Source: Burkholderia gladioli (GTDB lineage Bacteria; Pseudomonadota; Gammaproteobacteria; Burkholderiales; Burkholderiaceae). Taken from it: a DNA stretch of 64,000 bases. The stretch spans positions 3,658,001 through 3,722,000 of the forward strand of contig NZ_CP009322.1 of the NCBI RefSeq assembly GCF_000959725.1, read 5' to 3'. Shown here piece after piece: positions 1 to 8,780 of the stretch. A program made the translations under genes and the position numbers. The notes under the pieces are model-generated. The model made no database searches. It saw only the letters and a list, made by a program, of their open reading frames with translations, and was not told the DNA's origin. Position 1 is the stretch's first letter, and every line of letters starts with the position of its first letter.

Positions 1-599
1 AGCTGGGCTTCGGCCATCCGATGCTGCCGCCCGAGATCCGGCCGCTGTCGCCCGGGATGGTGATGGTGGGCCGCGCGATGCCGGTGCAGGACGATCCGCC
101 GGTGCCGCATGGCGGCCTCAGGCGCTTCGACGCCAAGCCCTTCGGCCTGCTGTTCGAGTCGATCGAGGCGCTGCGCCCCGGCGAGGTCTATATCGCCAGC
201 GGCGGCCCGGTGGACGCGGCGCGCATCGGCGACCTGCTCAGCGCGCGCGTGAAGAAGATCGGCGCGGCCGGCGTGGTGCTCAACGCCCGCGTGCGCGACG
301 CCAACGCGATCGGCGAGCTGGGGCTGCCGGTGTTCTCGCGCGGCACCTATGCCTACGGGCTGCAGGGGCGCCACAACGTGGTCGACTACCGCTGCTCGAT
401 CCAGGTCGGCCAGGTGCGGGTGCGCCCCGGCGACCTGCTGTTCGGCGACAACGACGGAGTTTGCGTGATCCCGCGCGAGGTCGAGCGCGAGGCGGTGACG
501 CGCGCGCTGGCCAAGAACCGCCTGGAGCGCAAGGTGCGCGAGGCGGTGGGCGCCGGGCGCAGCGTGGTGGATGCCTTCAACGAATACAGCGTGATGTGA
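1..599 (+). CDS. RraA-family aldolase-like protein (partial, 5' end outside window)
   Basis: The reading frame is open to the left edge of the window, so the start lies upstream; the first in-frame ATG is at base 21. The protein resembles the RraA/4-hydroxy-4-methyl-2-oxoglutarate aldolase family: a GDLLSARVKK segment, then VVLNARVRD (the family usually has a D-G-x-x-R-D core, so the Arg-Asp is kept but the preceding Asp-Gly is replaced by Asn-Ala), then PGDLLFGDNDGVCVIP near the C-terminus. Known members cleave or form 2-oxo acid aldols with a divalent metal. Here it heads a biosynthetic operon, and the aminotransferase gene follows after an 11-base gap, so aldol chemistry on a 2-oxo acid is plausible. 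The substrate is unknown, and non-catalytic RraA-like roles cannot be excluded. Confidence 0.75.
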   Translation, partial: LGFGHPMLPPEIRPLSPGMVMVGRAMPVQDDPPVPHGGLRRFDAKPFGLLFESIEALRPGEVYIASGGPVDAARIGDLLSARVKKIGAAGVVLNARVRDANAIGELGLPVFSRGTYAYGLQGRHNVVDYRCSIQVGQVRVRPGDLLFGDNDGVCVIPREVEREAVTRALAKNRLERKVREAVGAGRSVVDAFNEYSVM

Positions 600-610
600 G
601 GAGACGGCCC

Positions 611-1600
611 GTGAGCCAAACCAGCAAGCAGGCAGGCATGATCTGGAAGAACGGCGAGATGCTGCCGTGGGAGCGCGCGCAGGTGCACGTGATGAGCCAT
701 GCGCTGCATTACGGCACCAGCGTGTTCGAGGGGATCCGCGCCTACGCGATCGGCGACAAGGCGGCGATCCTGTGCGGCCGCGAGCATTACGAGCGGCTGC
801 TTTTCAGCTGCAAGGTGGCGCGCATTCCCTCGCCGCTGACGGTCGAGCAGTGGATGGCGGTGAGCGCCGACACGCTGCGCGCCAACGGGTTGCGCAGCGC
901 CTATCTGCGCCCGCTGGTGTATCGCGGCGCGGGGCCCTCGCTCGGGCTCGACGCGCGCCAGCACCCGGCCGAGGCGCTGCTGGCCGCCACGCCCTGGGGC
1001 GCCTACCTGGGCGAGGAGGCGCTCACGCTGGGCGTTGACGTGCAGGTCAGCAGCTGGCGCCGCAACGGCCCCGGCGCGGCCAGCACCATGGCCAAGATCG
1101 GCGGCCAGTACATCAACGGCCAGGCGATCGTGATGGAGGCGCGCGAGAACGGCATGAGCGAGGGCATCGCGCTCGACGGCAACGGCTTCGTCAGCGAGGG
1201 CAGCGGCGAGAACGTGTTCCTGGTGCATCGCGGCGAGATCTTCACGCCCTCGGTGGGCAGCAGCATCCTGAGCGGGATCACGCGGCAGTGCGTGATGCGC
1301 ATCGCGCGCGACCTCGGCTACACCGTCACCGAAGCCAGCATTCCGCGCGAGATGCTCTACCTGGCCGACGAGATCTTCTTCACCGGCACCGCCGTCGAGA
1401 TCTGTCCGGTGCGCTCGGTCGATCGCATGCCCGTGAGCAACGGCGTGCGCGGGCCGGTGACGCGCGCGATCCAGGACCGCTACTTCGGCATCGTGCGCGG
1501 CACCCATGCCGACAAGTGGAACTGGCTTACCACCGTGCCGGTGCCGCTGGCCGGCGAGGCGGCCGCCGGCCAGCCGGCACGCGCCGGGGTGGCCTCATGA
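611..1600 (+). CDS. Class IV (branched-chain type) aminotransferase
   Basis: PLP-dependent aminotransferase of the IlvE/D-amino-acid transaminase fold, about 329 residues. The motif AKIGGQYING carries the likely Schiff-base lysine (about K162). EGSGENVFLV and the C-terminal TGTAVEICPV match the cofactor- and substrate-binding loops of branched-chain aminotransferases. The GTG start at 611 is preferred because GAGGAGA lies just upstream (597-604); an ATG at 638 also fits the first conserved residues (MIWKNGEML). The stop overlaps the next start (ATGA at 1597-1600), so the gene is translationally coupled to the thioesterase. A housekeeping IlvE would not normally sit among thioesterase and phosphopantetheinyl transferase genes. 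I infer that it aminates a pathway-specific 2-oxo acid. Confidence 0.88.
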   Translation: MSQTSKQAGMIWKNGEMLPWERAQVHVMSHALHYGTSVFEGIRAYAIGDKAAILCGREHYERLLFSCKVARIPSPLTVEQWMAVSADTLRANGLRSAYLRPLVYRGAGPSLGLDARQHPAEALLAATPWGAYLGEEALTLGVDVQVSSWRRNGPGAASTMAKIGGQYINGQAIVMEARENGMSEGIALDGNGFVSEGSGENVFLVHRGEIFTPSVGSSILSGITRQCVMRIARDLGYTVTEASIPREMLYLADEIFFTGTAVEICPVRSVDRMPVSNGVRGPVTRAIQDRYFGIVRGTHADKWNWLTTVPVPLAGEAAAGQPARAGVAS

Positions 1601-2496
1601 GCGCGCCGCGCGAGACGCCCTGGCTGATTCCCCAGCCCGCGCCGAACGGCCGGCCGGCGCGCTTGCGGCTGTTCTGCTTCCACTACGCGGGCGCCACGGC
1701 CTCGATCTTCCGCAACTGGCGCGCGGGGCTGCCGGACTGGGTCGAGCCGGTGGCGGTGCAACTGCCGGGCCGCGAATACCGGCTCGCCGAGCCGCTGGTG
1801 GAGGACGCGCAGCCGATCGCCGCCGCGCTGGCCGAGGAGATCGAAAGCTGGCTCGACCTGCCGTTCGCCTTCTTCGGCCACAGCATGGGCGCGCTGATCG
1901 CCTTCGACCTGGCGCGGCGGCTGCGCGAGCGCGGCCACGGCGAGCCGGCGCTGTTCGTTGCCTCGGGCCGCAACGCGCCGCGTTTCCGCTGGCGCGACGC
2001 GGGCATCCAGGCGCTGCCCGACGAGCCCTTCATCGCGGCGGTGCGCGACTACAACGGCACGCCCGACGCGCTGATCGACGAGCCGGCGATGCGCGATCTG
2101 TGGCTGCCCCGGCTGCGCGCCGACCTGACCATCTCGGCCTGCTACCGCTACACGGATGCGCCGCCGCTGGCCTGCCCGCTGCTGGTGCTGCACGGCACCG
2201 ACGATGGCCTGGTCAGCGACGAGGGGCTGGCCGGCTGGCGCGAGGAGAGCCGCGGGCCGATCCGCTACGTGTCTTATCCCGGCAACCACTTTTTCCTGCA
2301 CGGCGACGAGGCGCGCGTGCTGGCCGAACTCGGCCGCGCGCTGGCCGAGCTGGTGCCGTCCGGATCGTCCGGATCGCCGGCATCGCCCGCGCAGGACGCG
2401 CAGGACGCGCAGGACGCGCAGGACGCGCAGGACGCGCAGGACGCGGCTCGCGCTCCGGCGCGCGTCGCCCAAATGATGGAGGAGAACGGCAGATGA
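1597..2496 (+). CDS. Type II thioesterase (GrsT/RifR-like) with tandem-repeat C-terminal tail
   Basis: Alpha/beta hydrolase of the external type II thioesterase family that removes mis-primed acyl groups from carrier proteins of NRPS/PKS assembly lines. Visible features are LFCFHYAGATASIFRNW at the N-terminus, GHSMGAL with nucleophile S96, Asp202/203 in HGTDDGLV and His231 in PGNHFFL. The catalytic domain ends near residue 262. It is followed by a low-complexity tail containing six identical Gln-Asp-Ala units encoded by a perfect 9-bp tandem repeat (2392-2445). Both ends overlap neighbouring genes by 4 bases. Its presence implies an NRPS or PKS, presumably encoded left of the window. Confidence 0.92.
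   Translation: MSAPRETPWLIPQPAPNGRPARLRLFCFHYAGATASIFRNWRAGLPDWVEPVAVQLPGREYRLAEPLVEDAQPIAAALAEEIESWLDLPFAFFGHSMGALIAFDLARRLRERGHGEPALFVASGRNAPRFRWRDAGIQALPDEPFIAAVRDYNGTPDALIDEPAMRDLWLPRLRADLTISACYRYTDAPPLACPLLVLHGTDDGLVSDEGLAGWREESRGPIRYVSYPGNHFFLHGDEARVLAELGRALAELVPSGSSGSPASPAQDAQDAQDAQDAQDAQDAARAPARVAQMMEENGR
2392..2445 (+). repeat. Perfect 9-bp tandem repeat, six copies
   Basis: The unit caggacgcg occurs six times without interruption inside the thioesterase gene and encodes six Gln-Asp-Ala triplets. Because the unit is a multiple of three, copy-number changes by slippage would lengthen or shorten the tail without a frameshift. Confidence 0.97.
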
Positions 2497-3386
2497 AGCA
2501 GCGAACCCCACGCACCCGCGTCGCCATCCTCGGCTCGGGCAGCATCGGCATCGACCTGATGTTCAAGGTGAAGGCGTGCGAGCAGTTCGAGCTGGCCTGG
2601 GTGGTCGGCCGCAACGCCGACAGCGACGGCCTGCGCCTGGCGCGCGAATGCGGCGTCGCCACCTCGAGCGACGGGCTCGATTTCATGAAGGACCAGGTCG
2701 ACGGCTACGACCTGGTGTTCGACGCCACCTCGGCCGCGGCCCACACGATCCACAACCGCTTCTTCGCCGAAGCCGGCAAGTTCGCGATCGACCTCACGCC
2801 GGCCAAGCTCGGGCGGCTCTGCGTGCCCTGCATCAACCTGCCCGACACGCAGGCGGTGCAGAACGTCAACCTGATCACCTGCGGCGGGCAGGCCAGCCTG
2901 CCGCTGGCCTGGGCGCTGCGCCAGGCGGTCGATTCGATCGACTACCTGGAGGTGGTGTCGGCGATCGCCTCGCGCAGCGCCGGCATGGCCACCCGCGAGA
3001 ACATCAGCGAGTACCAGGCCACCACCGAGTACGCGCTGGCGAAGTTCAGCGGCGCCAAGCGCACCAAGGCGATCCTCAACATCAACCCGGCCGAGCCCGG
3101 CATCCGCATGCAGACCACGCTCTATGCGCAGGCGCGCTACCGGGATTTCGAGCGGGTGCGCGAGCGCGTCGAGGCGATGGCGGCCCGGGTGCGCGAATAC
3201 GTGCCGGGCTACCAGCTGGTGGTGGCGCCGCTCGAGAGCCAGGGGCGCATCACCATGAGCCTGACCGTGCGCGGACGCGGCGACTACCTGCCCGAATACG
3301 CCGGCAATCTCGACATCATCAACTGCGCGGCGCTGGCGGTGGCCACGCATCGGCATGCAACCCTCAGCACGGGAGTCCCATCATGA
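2493..3386 (+). CDS. Acylating acetaldehyde dehydrogenase-like protein (MhpF/DmpF family)
   Basis: About 297 residues, the normal family length. The N-terminal Rossmann motif is AILGSGSIG (NAD binding). DLTPAKLGRLCVPCINL and NLITCGGQASLPL match DmpF, with C130 of the TCGGQA motif corresponding to the nucleophilic cysteine that forms the acyl thioester. Family members interconvert acyl-CoA and aldehyde with NAD(P)H and form a channelling complex with the DmpG/MhpE aldolase. That partner is the next gene, with a 4-base ATGA overlap. In meta-cleavage catabolism the pair degrades 4-hydroxy-2-oxovalerate. Here, no ring-cleavage genes are visible and the neighbours are biosynthetic, so reduction of a CoA- or carrier-bound acyl group to an aldehyde is inferred. 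Confidence 0.9.
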   Translation: MKQRTPRTRVAILGSGSIGIDLMFKVKACEQFELAWVVGRNADSDGLRLARECGVATSSDGLDFMKDQVDGYDLVFDATSAAAHTIHNRFFAEAGKFAIDLTPAKLGRLCVPCINLPDTQAVQNVNLITCGGQASLPLAWALRQAVDSIDYLEVVSAIASRSAGMATRENISEYQATTEYALAKFSGAKRTKAILNINPAEPGIRMQTTLYAQARYRDFERVRERVEAMAARVREYVPGYQLVVAPLESQGRITMSLTVRGRGDYLPEYAGNLDIINCAALAVATHRHATLSTGVPS

Positions 3387-4516
3387 ACCTGATCAGCGAC
3401 GCCACCCTGCGCGACGGCAATCACGCGATTCGCCACCAGCTCGGCCGCGAGCAGATCGCCGACTACGCGCGCGCGGCCAACGCGGCCGGCATCGACATCG
3501 TCGAGGTCGGCCACGGCAACGGGCTGGGCGGCTCGTCCTGCCTGCTCGGCCAGACTCCGATCGACGATGTCCTGATGCTGGAGACGGCGCGCGCGGCGCT
3601 CACCACCAGCTGGCTCGGCGTGCATTTCATCCCGGGGCTGGGCAAGGCCACCGACATCGAGTTGGCGATCGAGGCCGGCGTGGACGTGGTGCGGGTGGCC
3701 ACCCACTGCACCGAGGCCAATGTCTCGCGGCGCTTCATCGAGCAGACGCGGCGCGCGGGGCGGGTGGCCTACGGCGTGCTGATGATGTCGCACATGGCGC
3801 CGCCCGAGGTGCTGCTGGCCCAGGCGCGGCTGATGCAGGACTACGGCGCGCAGGCGGTGATCCTGATGGACAGCGCCGGTTATTCGACGCCGAACCTGGT
3901 GCGCGAGAAGGTGCGCCTGCTGGTAGAGGCGCTACGCGTCGACGTGGGTTTCCACGCGCACAACAACCTCGGCCTGGCGGTGGCCAACAGCCTGGTGGCG
4001 CTGGAGCAGGGCGCGCGCATCGTCGACGCCTGCGTGAAGGGCTTCGGCGCCGGCGCCGGCAATACCCAGTTGGAGACGCTGGTGGCCGCGATGGAGCGCG
4101 AGGGGCATGCCGCGAACACCAGCTTCGAGCGCGTGACGGCGCTGGCGAGCGAGAGCGAGGCCTTCCTGAGCCCGAAGACGCCGCATATCGCCGCCGCCAA
4201 CATCGCCAGCGGCTTGTACGGGCTGTTCTCCGGCTACGTGCCGCATATCCAGAAGGCCGCGCTCGAATTCGGCGTGAACGAGTTCGAGCTGTACCGGCGG
4301 CTGGCCGAGCGGCGGCTGGTGGCGGGGCAGGAGGACATCATCACCGAGGAGGCGAGCCGGCTGGCGCGCTCGCCGGAGGCAGGCGGGGCGAGTGGGGCGG
4401 GTGGTGGGGCGGCGGCCGGCGAGGTGGCAGCAGCGACAGCGAGCGGGGCCGCCGGCGCAGCCGGCGCCGGTCCGGCCGCCCGGCGCCGCGAGACGGCCGG
4501 CGAGCTGTCGGCCTGA
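3383..4516 (+). CDS. 4-hydroxy-2-oxovalerate aldolase-like protein (DmpG/MhpE family)
   Basis: HMGL-like TIM barrel. The N-terminal SDATLRDGNHAIRHQ carries the catalytic Arg10, Asp11 and His14 of the DmpG family, and GFHAHNNLGLAVANS supplies His191 and His193, metal ligands in the family. The family catalyses retro-aldol or aldol reactions between an aldehyde and a 2-oxo acid. It overlaps the acylating dehydrogenase by 4 bases, its usual channelling partner. The last about 40 residues, from about 336, form a Gly/Ala-rich tail absent from catabolic homologues as I know them. The combination with an aminotransferase resembles the NikA/NikB logic of nikkomycin (acyl to aldehyde to hydroxy-2-oxo acid). 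The actual substrates are unknown. Confidence 0.9.
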   Translation: MNLISDATLRDGNHAIRHQLGREQIADYARAANAAGIDIVEVGHGNGLGGSSCLLGQTPIDDVLMLETARAALTTSWLGVHFIPGLGKATDIELAIEAGVDVVRVATHCTEANVSRRFIEQTRRAGRVAYGVLMMSHMAPPEVLLAQARLMQDYGAQAVILMDSAGYSTPNLVREKVRLLVEALRVDVGFHAHNNLGLAVANSLVALEQGARIVDACVKGFGAGAGNTQLETLVAAMEREGHAANTSFERVTALASESEAFLSPKTPHIAAANIASGLYGLFSGYVPHIQKAALEFGVNEFELYRRLAERRLVAGQEDIITEEASRLARSPEAGGASGAGGGAAAGEVAAATASGAAGAAGAGPAARRRETAGELSA

Positions 4517-4568
4517 GCCGCGCGCTCGCCGCGCATCGACACAAGACGAACAGCATGGAGACAGGCAC

Positions 4569-4955
4569 ATGACAGGACTCAATCCGCAAGGCCAGGGCCA
4601 CTGGGAGGGCATCGAGCGCGAGGTGCTGACGCCCGACATCGAGCGGCAGGTGGTGAACGGCGACGCGCTGATGATGGCCCGGCTGTTCCTGAAGAAGGGC
4701 GCCTTCGTGGCCACCCATTCGCATCCGAACGAGCAGTTCACGCTGATCCTCTCGGGGCGCCTGCTGTTCCGCTACGGCGAGCGGCTCGAACACGAGGCCG
4801 AGGTGGGCCCCGGCGGCATCCTGCACCTGCCGGCCAACCTGCCCCACAACGCGCTGTGCCTGGAGGATGCCGTCGATCTCGACATCTTCACGCCGCCGCG
4901 CGCCGATTGGCTGGAGCCCGACGGCAACCGCTACTTCGCGGGCGCCAGGGCCTGA
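4569..4955 (+). CDS. Cupin-domain protein
   Basis: Single-domain cupin of 128 residues. HSHPNEQFTLILSGRLLF matches cupin motif 1 (two His and a Glu-like ligand pattern), and PGGILHLPANLPHNALC matches motif 2 with a further His. Metal-binding cupins act as isomerases, dioxygenases or small-molecule binding proteins, and this sequence alone does not decide which. Upstream, acatggagacaggcac places GGAG about 8 bases before the ATG at 4569. It lies in the same direction between the aldolase and the exporter, so a tailoring role in the same pathway is likely. Confidence 0.85.
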   Translation: MTGLNPQGQGHWEGIEREVLTPDIERQVVNGDALMMARLFLKKGAFVATHSHPNEQFTLILSGRLLFRYGERLEHEAEVGPGGILHLPANLPHNALCLEDAVDLDIFTPPRADWLEPDGNRYFAGARA

Positions 4956-5013
4956 GCCTCGCGCCCCCGGGCGAACCCGAACGAACCTGAGAGAGAAAAC
5001 AAGGAGAGACATC

Positions 5014-5616
5014 GTGCTGCTCGAAGCCGCGCTGATGAAGATGGTGATGTACGTGTCCCTGGTGCTGGTGGTGCCGGGGCCGACCAATACGCTGCTGCTG
5101 TCCTCGGGGCTGAAGGTGGGCCTGCGCGGAACCTGGCCGCTGGTGATCGCCGAGGCGCTCGGCTATACCGTGGCGATCTCGGTGTGGGGCTTCTTCCTCT
5201 GCACCTTCGCGGCCACCCGGCCCTGGCTCTACGACGCGGTGAAGCTGGCCAGCTCGGCCTACATCTTCTACCTGGCCGTGAAGATGTGGACCCGCAGCCG
5301 CGTGATGGAGGACCTGTCGATCCGCCCGATCAGCTTCCGCGACCAGTTCGTGGCCACGCTGATGAACCCCAAGGCGCTGCTGTTCGCCAGCACGCTGTTC
5401 CCGATCGAGGCCTTCCGTTCCTCGCAGGTCTACTTCACCGCGTTCGCGCTGTTCCTGGTGGTGCTGGCGCCGATCGGCCTGGGCTGGTCCTGCCTGGGCG
5501 GGCTGATCACCTCGCGGCGCGCCTGGGCCGAGCGCACCTCCACCCTGCTGCGCGGCGCCTCGCTGGTGCTGCTGATGTTCTCGGGGACGCTGATGTACTC
5601 GATCCTCAAGAGCTGA
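5014..5616 (+). CDS. LysE/RhtB-family amino-acid exporter
   Basis: A 200-residue inner-membrane protein with several hydrophobic segments. Near the N-terminus it has VVPGPTNTLLL, the P-G-P motif typical of LysE/RhtB exporters, and MNPKALLF matches the second conserved N-P-K motif. The GTG start at 5014 is chosen because AAGGAGA (5001-5007) is correctly spaced; an in-frame ATG at 5035 is less well supported. Members export amino acids or homoserine-lactone-like compounds. Its position in the cluster suggests that the product is a free amino acid or a small derivative that leaves the cell through this protein. Confidence 0.9.
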   Translation: MLLEAALMKMVMYVSLVLVVPGPTNTLLLSSGLKVGLRGTWPLVIAEALGYTVAISVWGFFLCTFAATRPWLYDAVKLASSAYIFYLAVKMWTRSRVMEDLSIRPISFRDQFVATLMNPKALLFASTLFPIEAFRSSQVYFTAFALFLVVLAPIGLGWSCLGGLITSRRAWAERTSTLLRGASLVLLMFSGTLMYSILKS

Positions 5617-5644
5617 GCCCGACGAATCGACACGACAAGGAGAG

Positions 5645-6262
5645 ATGATGGCAAGCCCCTGGATGGATGACACGGCGCTGGCCGCGCGTGCGAGACGCGC
5701 GGCGGGTGGCGAGGCGAAGGCCGCCGTCGAGGCCGAGGTTGCGGCTCGTGACGTCGATCGCGATGCCGCCGCCGGCCGCGAACTCGCGCAGCAGTTCCGC
5801 CACGCAATGCGGCGGCTGACGGCCTCGGTGGCGATCGTGGCGACGCGCGAGCACGGTTCGCGCTATGGCATGACGGCCACCGCGCTCAGCGCGCTGTGCA
5901 CCGAGCCGCCCTCGATCGTGGTCTGCATCAACCGCAACGCGAGCCTGTACTTGCCGCTGTCGCGCACGCGGCGCTTCGCGGTCAGCCTGCTGAACGCAGG
6001 GCAGCACGAACTGGTGGCGCCGTTCAGCGGCAAGCTCGAGCACGCGGCGCGCTTCGGCTTCGGCGATTGGCGCGAGGCACGCGGGCTGCCGGTGCTGGCC
6101 GGCGCGCAAGCCACCTTGCTGTGTCGCGTCGATGCGCTGCACGCCTATGGCAGCCACGACCTGGTGATCGGGCGCGTCGAGGCGGTGACGGCCGCGCAGG
6201 CGGTGGCGCCGTTGCTCTGGCAGGACGGCGCGCCGGCCGCCGCGCGGGCGATCGGCGCATGA
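5645..6262 (+). CDS. Flavin reductase-like protein (HpaC/FMN-binding split-barrel family)
   Basis: The C-terminal 160 residues match flavin reductases that supply FMNH2 to two-component monooxygenases: FRHAMRRLTASVAIVATR at the start of the domain, GMTATALSALCTEPPSIVVCINR for flavin binding, and a later GSHDLVIGRVEAV. The first about 45 residues are a polar, alanine-rich extension. Tandem ATGs occur at 5645 and 5648; AAGGAG at 5637-5642 is better spaced for 5648. The most obvious partner is the luciferase-like monooxygenase encoded at 7250, two genes downstream. The gene overlaps the phosphopantetheinyl transferase by 4 bases. Confidence 0.88.
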   Translation: MMASPWMDDTALAARARRAAGGEAKAAVEAEVAARDVDRDAAAGRELAQQFRHAMRRLTASVAIVATREHGSRYGMTATALSALCTEPPSIVVCINRNASLYLPLSRTRRFAVSLLNAGQHELVAPFSGKLEHAARFGFGDWREARGLPVLAGAQATLLCRVDALHAYGSHDLVIGRVEAVTAAQAVAPLLWQDGAPAAARAIGA

Positions 6263-7182
6263 GCGGCGGCGCGCGAGGGTTCGGGCTGGGGCGCGAGGCG
6301 GCGGCCGGGCGGCGTGGCGCGCGTTGGTCGTCGCGTCGGCATCTCGATCGCGTCGACGTGCCCGTCGAGGCGAGCTCGCCGACGCGCCGATATGCCGGCG
6401 GCATCGAACGCTTCTCGCTGGCCGTCGATCGATCCCGGCCCGTGCCGCTGCCCGATAACGAAGCTCATATCTGGATCGCGCGTGCCGCCGGCAGCGATAC
6501 ACCGCGTCGCCGCGCGCGCTACCTCGCGCTGCTCGACGCGGCCGAGGCCGAGCGCCACGCGCGGCTCGCCACCGACGCGCTGCGCTTCGAATACCTGCTC
6601 ACGCGCGCGCTGTGCCGCTCGGTATTGTCGGCCTACCAACCCGCCGTCGCGCCGGCTGCCTGGCGCTTTCGCACGGGCGAGCACGGCCGCCCCGAACTGG
6701 CCGGCACGGGCGAGCCGCCGCTGCGTTTCAACCTGTCGAACGCGGGCGGGTTGGTCGCCTGCGTGATCACGCGCCGCGTCGATGCCGGTATCGACATCGA
6801 GGACAGCCATCGTCGCGTGGATATCGACGGCATCGCCGCCGCCTTCTTCACACGCGACGAACGACGCGCCCTGCGCGCGTTGCCGCCGCCGCTGCGCCGC
6901 GAGCGTTTCTTCGCGCTCTGGACGCTCAAGGAGGCGTATCTGAAGGCGCGCGGCGTCGGCCTGTCGGCGCCGCTCGACGCTTGTTCCTTCAGCTTGCCGC
7001 GCCACGCGCGCGGCACCTCGCGCCCGCGCTTTGCGGCAGCAACCGGCGATACCGCGTGCGACTGGCAGTTCGAACGCTTCGCACTCGACTCGCGCTACCG
7101 GCTCGCGCTCGGGCTGCGTCGCGGCCCGGCGCCGCCGATGCGCCTGCGCTGGCGCGAGTGCGTGCCCGAGCCGGGCCGCTGA
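6259..7182 (+). CDS. Sfp-type 4'-phosphopantetheinyl transferase
   Basis: A 307-residue enzyme that transfers phosphopantetheine from CoA to carrier proteins of NRPS/PKS/fatty-acid systems. The signature G-I-D-I-E-D (177-182) carries the Mg-binding acidic residues, and W221-T-L-K-E-A-Y-L-K (221-229) is the second PPTase motif. Both are intact. The LLTRALCRSVLSAY region matches the CoA-binding N-lobe. The N-terminal 60 residues are basic and low complexity and may be over-predicted, though the ATG overlaps the upstream stop (ATGA, 6259-6262), which supports this start. Together with the type II thioesterase it shows that the cluster depends on carrier proteins. Confidence 0.92.
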   Translation: MSGGARGFGLGREAAAGRRGARWSSRRHLDRVDVPVEASSPTRRYAGGIERFSLAVDRSRPVPLPDNEAHIWIARAAGSDTPRRRARYLALLDAAEAERHARLATDALRFEYLLTRALCRSVLSAYQPAVAPAAWRFRTGEHGRPELAGTGEPPLRFNLSNAGGLVACVITRRVDAGIDIEDSHRRVDIDGIAAAFFTRDERRALRALPPPLRRERFFALWTLKEAYLKARGVGLSAPLDACSFSLPRHARGTSRPRFAAATGDTACDWQFERFALDSRYRLALGLRRGPAPPMRLRWRECVPEPGR

Positions 7183-7249
7183 ATCGATCATCCGCGCCCG
7201 CCGGCTCCGCGTCGGTCGCGCGCGGCCCATTCCCATCCCGCGAGGAAGC

Positions 7250-8608
7250 ATGGCCATGCAGAACAAACGCAAGATCAACTTCGGCGTCCTGATCCAGGGG
7301 CCCGGCGCCAACATGAACGCCTGGAAGCACCCGAGCGTGCCGCCCGATGCCAGCGTCAACTTCGATTTCTACGTCGATCGCGCGCGCCGCGCCGAAGCCG
7401 CCGGCATCGCCTTCGCCTTCATCGCCGACGGCCTGTTCATCACCGAGAAATCGGCGCCGCACTTCCTGAACCGCTTCGAGCCGATCGCGCTGCTCTCGGC
7501 GCTGGCCGCGCTGACCACCAAGATCGGCCTGGTCGGCACGGTGTCCTCGCCCTACAGCGAGCCCTACAACGTGGCGCGCCAGTTCGCCTCGCTGGACCTG
7601 ATCAGCCGTGGCCGCGCCGGCTGGAACGTGGTGACCTCCTCGCTGGAGGGCACCGCGCGCAACTACGGCCGCGCGCATCCCGACCACGCCGAGCGCTACG
7701 AGATCGCCGCCGAGCATCTCGACGTGGTGCAGGGCCTGTGGGACAGCTGGGACGACGACGCGCTGATCCGCGATCGCGCCAGCGGCCGTTTCTTCGACCC
7801 GGCCAAGCTGCATCGGCTCGATCATCGCGGGCGCCATTACACGGTCGACGGCCCGCTCAACATCCGCCGCTCGCAGCAGGGCCAGCCGGTGATCTTCCAG
7901 GCCGGCTCCTCGGGCGACGGCGTGGCCTTCGCGGGCCGCTACGCCGACGCGGTGTTCTCCAACGGCGGCAGCTTCGAGGACGCGCGCAACTTCTATCGGC
8001 GCGTCAAGGCGGCCGCGGCGGCGGCCGGGCGCGATCCGGACCACGTCAAGGTGTTTCCCGGCATCGGCCCGATCGTCGGCGCGAGCCAGGCCGAGGCCGA
8101 CGACAAGTATCGCCAGGTGCGGGACCTTCTCTCGCCGCAGGAGGCGCTGGCCTATCTCGGGCACTTCTTCCAGCAGCACGACTTCAGCGTCTATCCGCTC
8201 GACGGGCCGTTCCCCGAGATCGGCGAGCTCGGCAACGACGGCTTCCGCTCCACCACCGACAACATCAAGAAGCTCGCGCGCGAGCGCGGCCTGACGCTGC
8301 GCGAGGTGGCCTACGAGGTGGCCACGCGGCGCTCCAACATCGGCACCTCGGAAGCCTTCATCGGCACGCCAGGCCAGGTGGCCGACGAGATGATCCGCTG
8401 GGTGGAGGAGGGCGCCGCCGACGGCTTCATGCTGGGGCTGCCGGTGGTCGGCTTCGGGCTCGACGACATGATCCGCCACGTGCTGCCGGTGCTGACCGAG
8501 CGCGGGTATTTCGACCCGGTGCTGCGCGGGCGCACGCTGCGCGACCACCTCGGCCTGCCGTATCGCGAGAGCCGCCACGCGGCGGCCGCACAGGTGGCGG
8601 CGATTTAG
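7250..8608 (+). CDS. LLM-class flavin-dependent monooxygenase (NtaA/SnaA/DszA type)
   Basis: A 452-residue TIM-barrel flavoprotein of the luciferase-like family, in the subgroup of nitrilotriacetate and dibenzothiophene-sulfone monooxygenases. Typical segments are FYVDRARRAEAAGIAF, SSPYSEPYNVARQFASLD, SRGRAGWNVVTS (the G-R-x-G-W-N-x-V-T motif), and QAGSSGDGVAFAGRYADAVF. Such enzymes need FMNH2 from a separate reductase, and a flavin reductase gene is two genes upstream. Starts at 7250 and 7256 are both possible after GAGGAAG (7242-7248); 7256 has better spacing. The substrate is unknown; in natural-product pathways such enzymes perform N-, C- or Baeyer-Villiger-type oxygenations. Confidence 0.93.
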   Translation: MAMQNKRKINFGVLIQGPGANMNAWKHPSVPPDASVNFDFYVDRARRAEAAGIAFAFIADGLFITEKSAPHFLNRFEPIALLSALAALTTKIGLVGTVSSPYSEPYNVARQFASLDLISRGRAGWNVVTSSLEGTARNYGRAHPDHAERYEIAAEHLDVVQGLWDSWDDDALIRDRASGRFFDPAKLHRLDHRGRHYTVDGPLNIRRSQQGQPVIFQAGSSGDGVAFAGRYADAVFSNGGSFEDARNFYRRVKAAAAAAGRDPDHVKVFPGIGPIVGASQAEADDKYRQVRDLLSPQEALAYLGHFFQQHDFSVYPLDGPFPEIGELGNDGFRSTTDNIKKLARERGLTLREVAYEVATRRSNIGTSEAFIGTPGQVADEMIRWVEEGAADGFMLGLPVVGFGLDDMIRHVLPVLTERGYFDPVLRGRTLRDHLGLPYRESRHAAAAQVAAI

Positions 8609-8780
8609 ATACACTGGGCGGCGCGCGCGGCCGATCGCCGCCGCCCGAGCGGGGAGGCAAAGCGGGGACACACCGGGCCGTACCCGGGGCAACCCGCCCG
8701 CGCTCGACCGCTTCCCGCCGTTCCCCGCCATCACCACCTGAGCGCCGCCACGAGCGGCGCGCATGATACGGAGACATTCC

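Noticed and set aside
2392..2445. Possible CRISPR-like repeat
   Set aside because: Contiguous 9-bp units without spacers, in frame inside a coding sequence.
386..3356. Several long antisense frames opposite the first operon genes
   Set aside because: They lack family motifs and ribosome sites and mirror strong GC codon bias of the real genes.
2493..4516. Lower pathway of aromatic meta-cleavage
   Set aside because: The dehydrogenase-aldolase pair fits it, but no ring-cleavage dioxygenase, hydrolase or hydratase is visible and the neighbours are thioesterase and phosphopantetheinyl transferase. It is kept only as an alternative.
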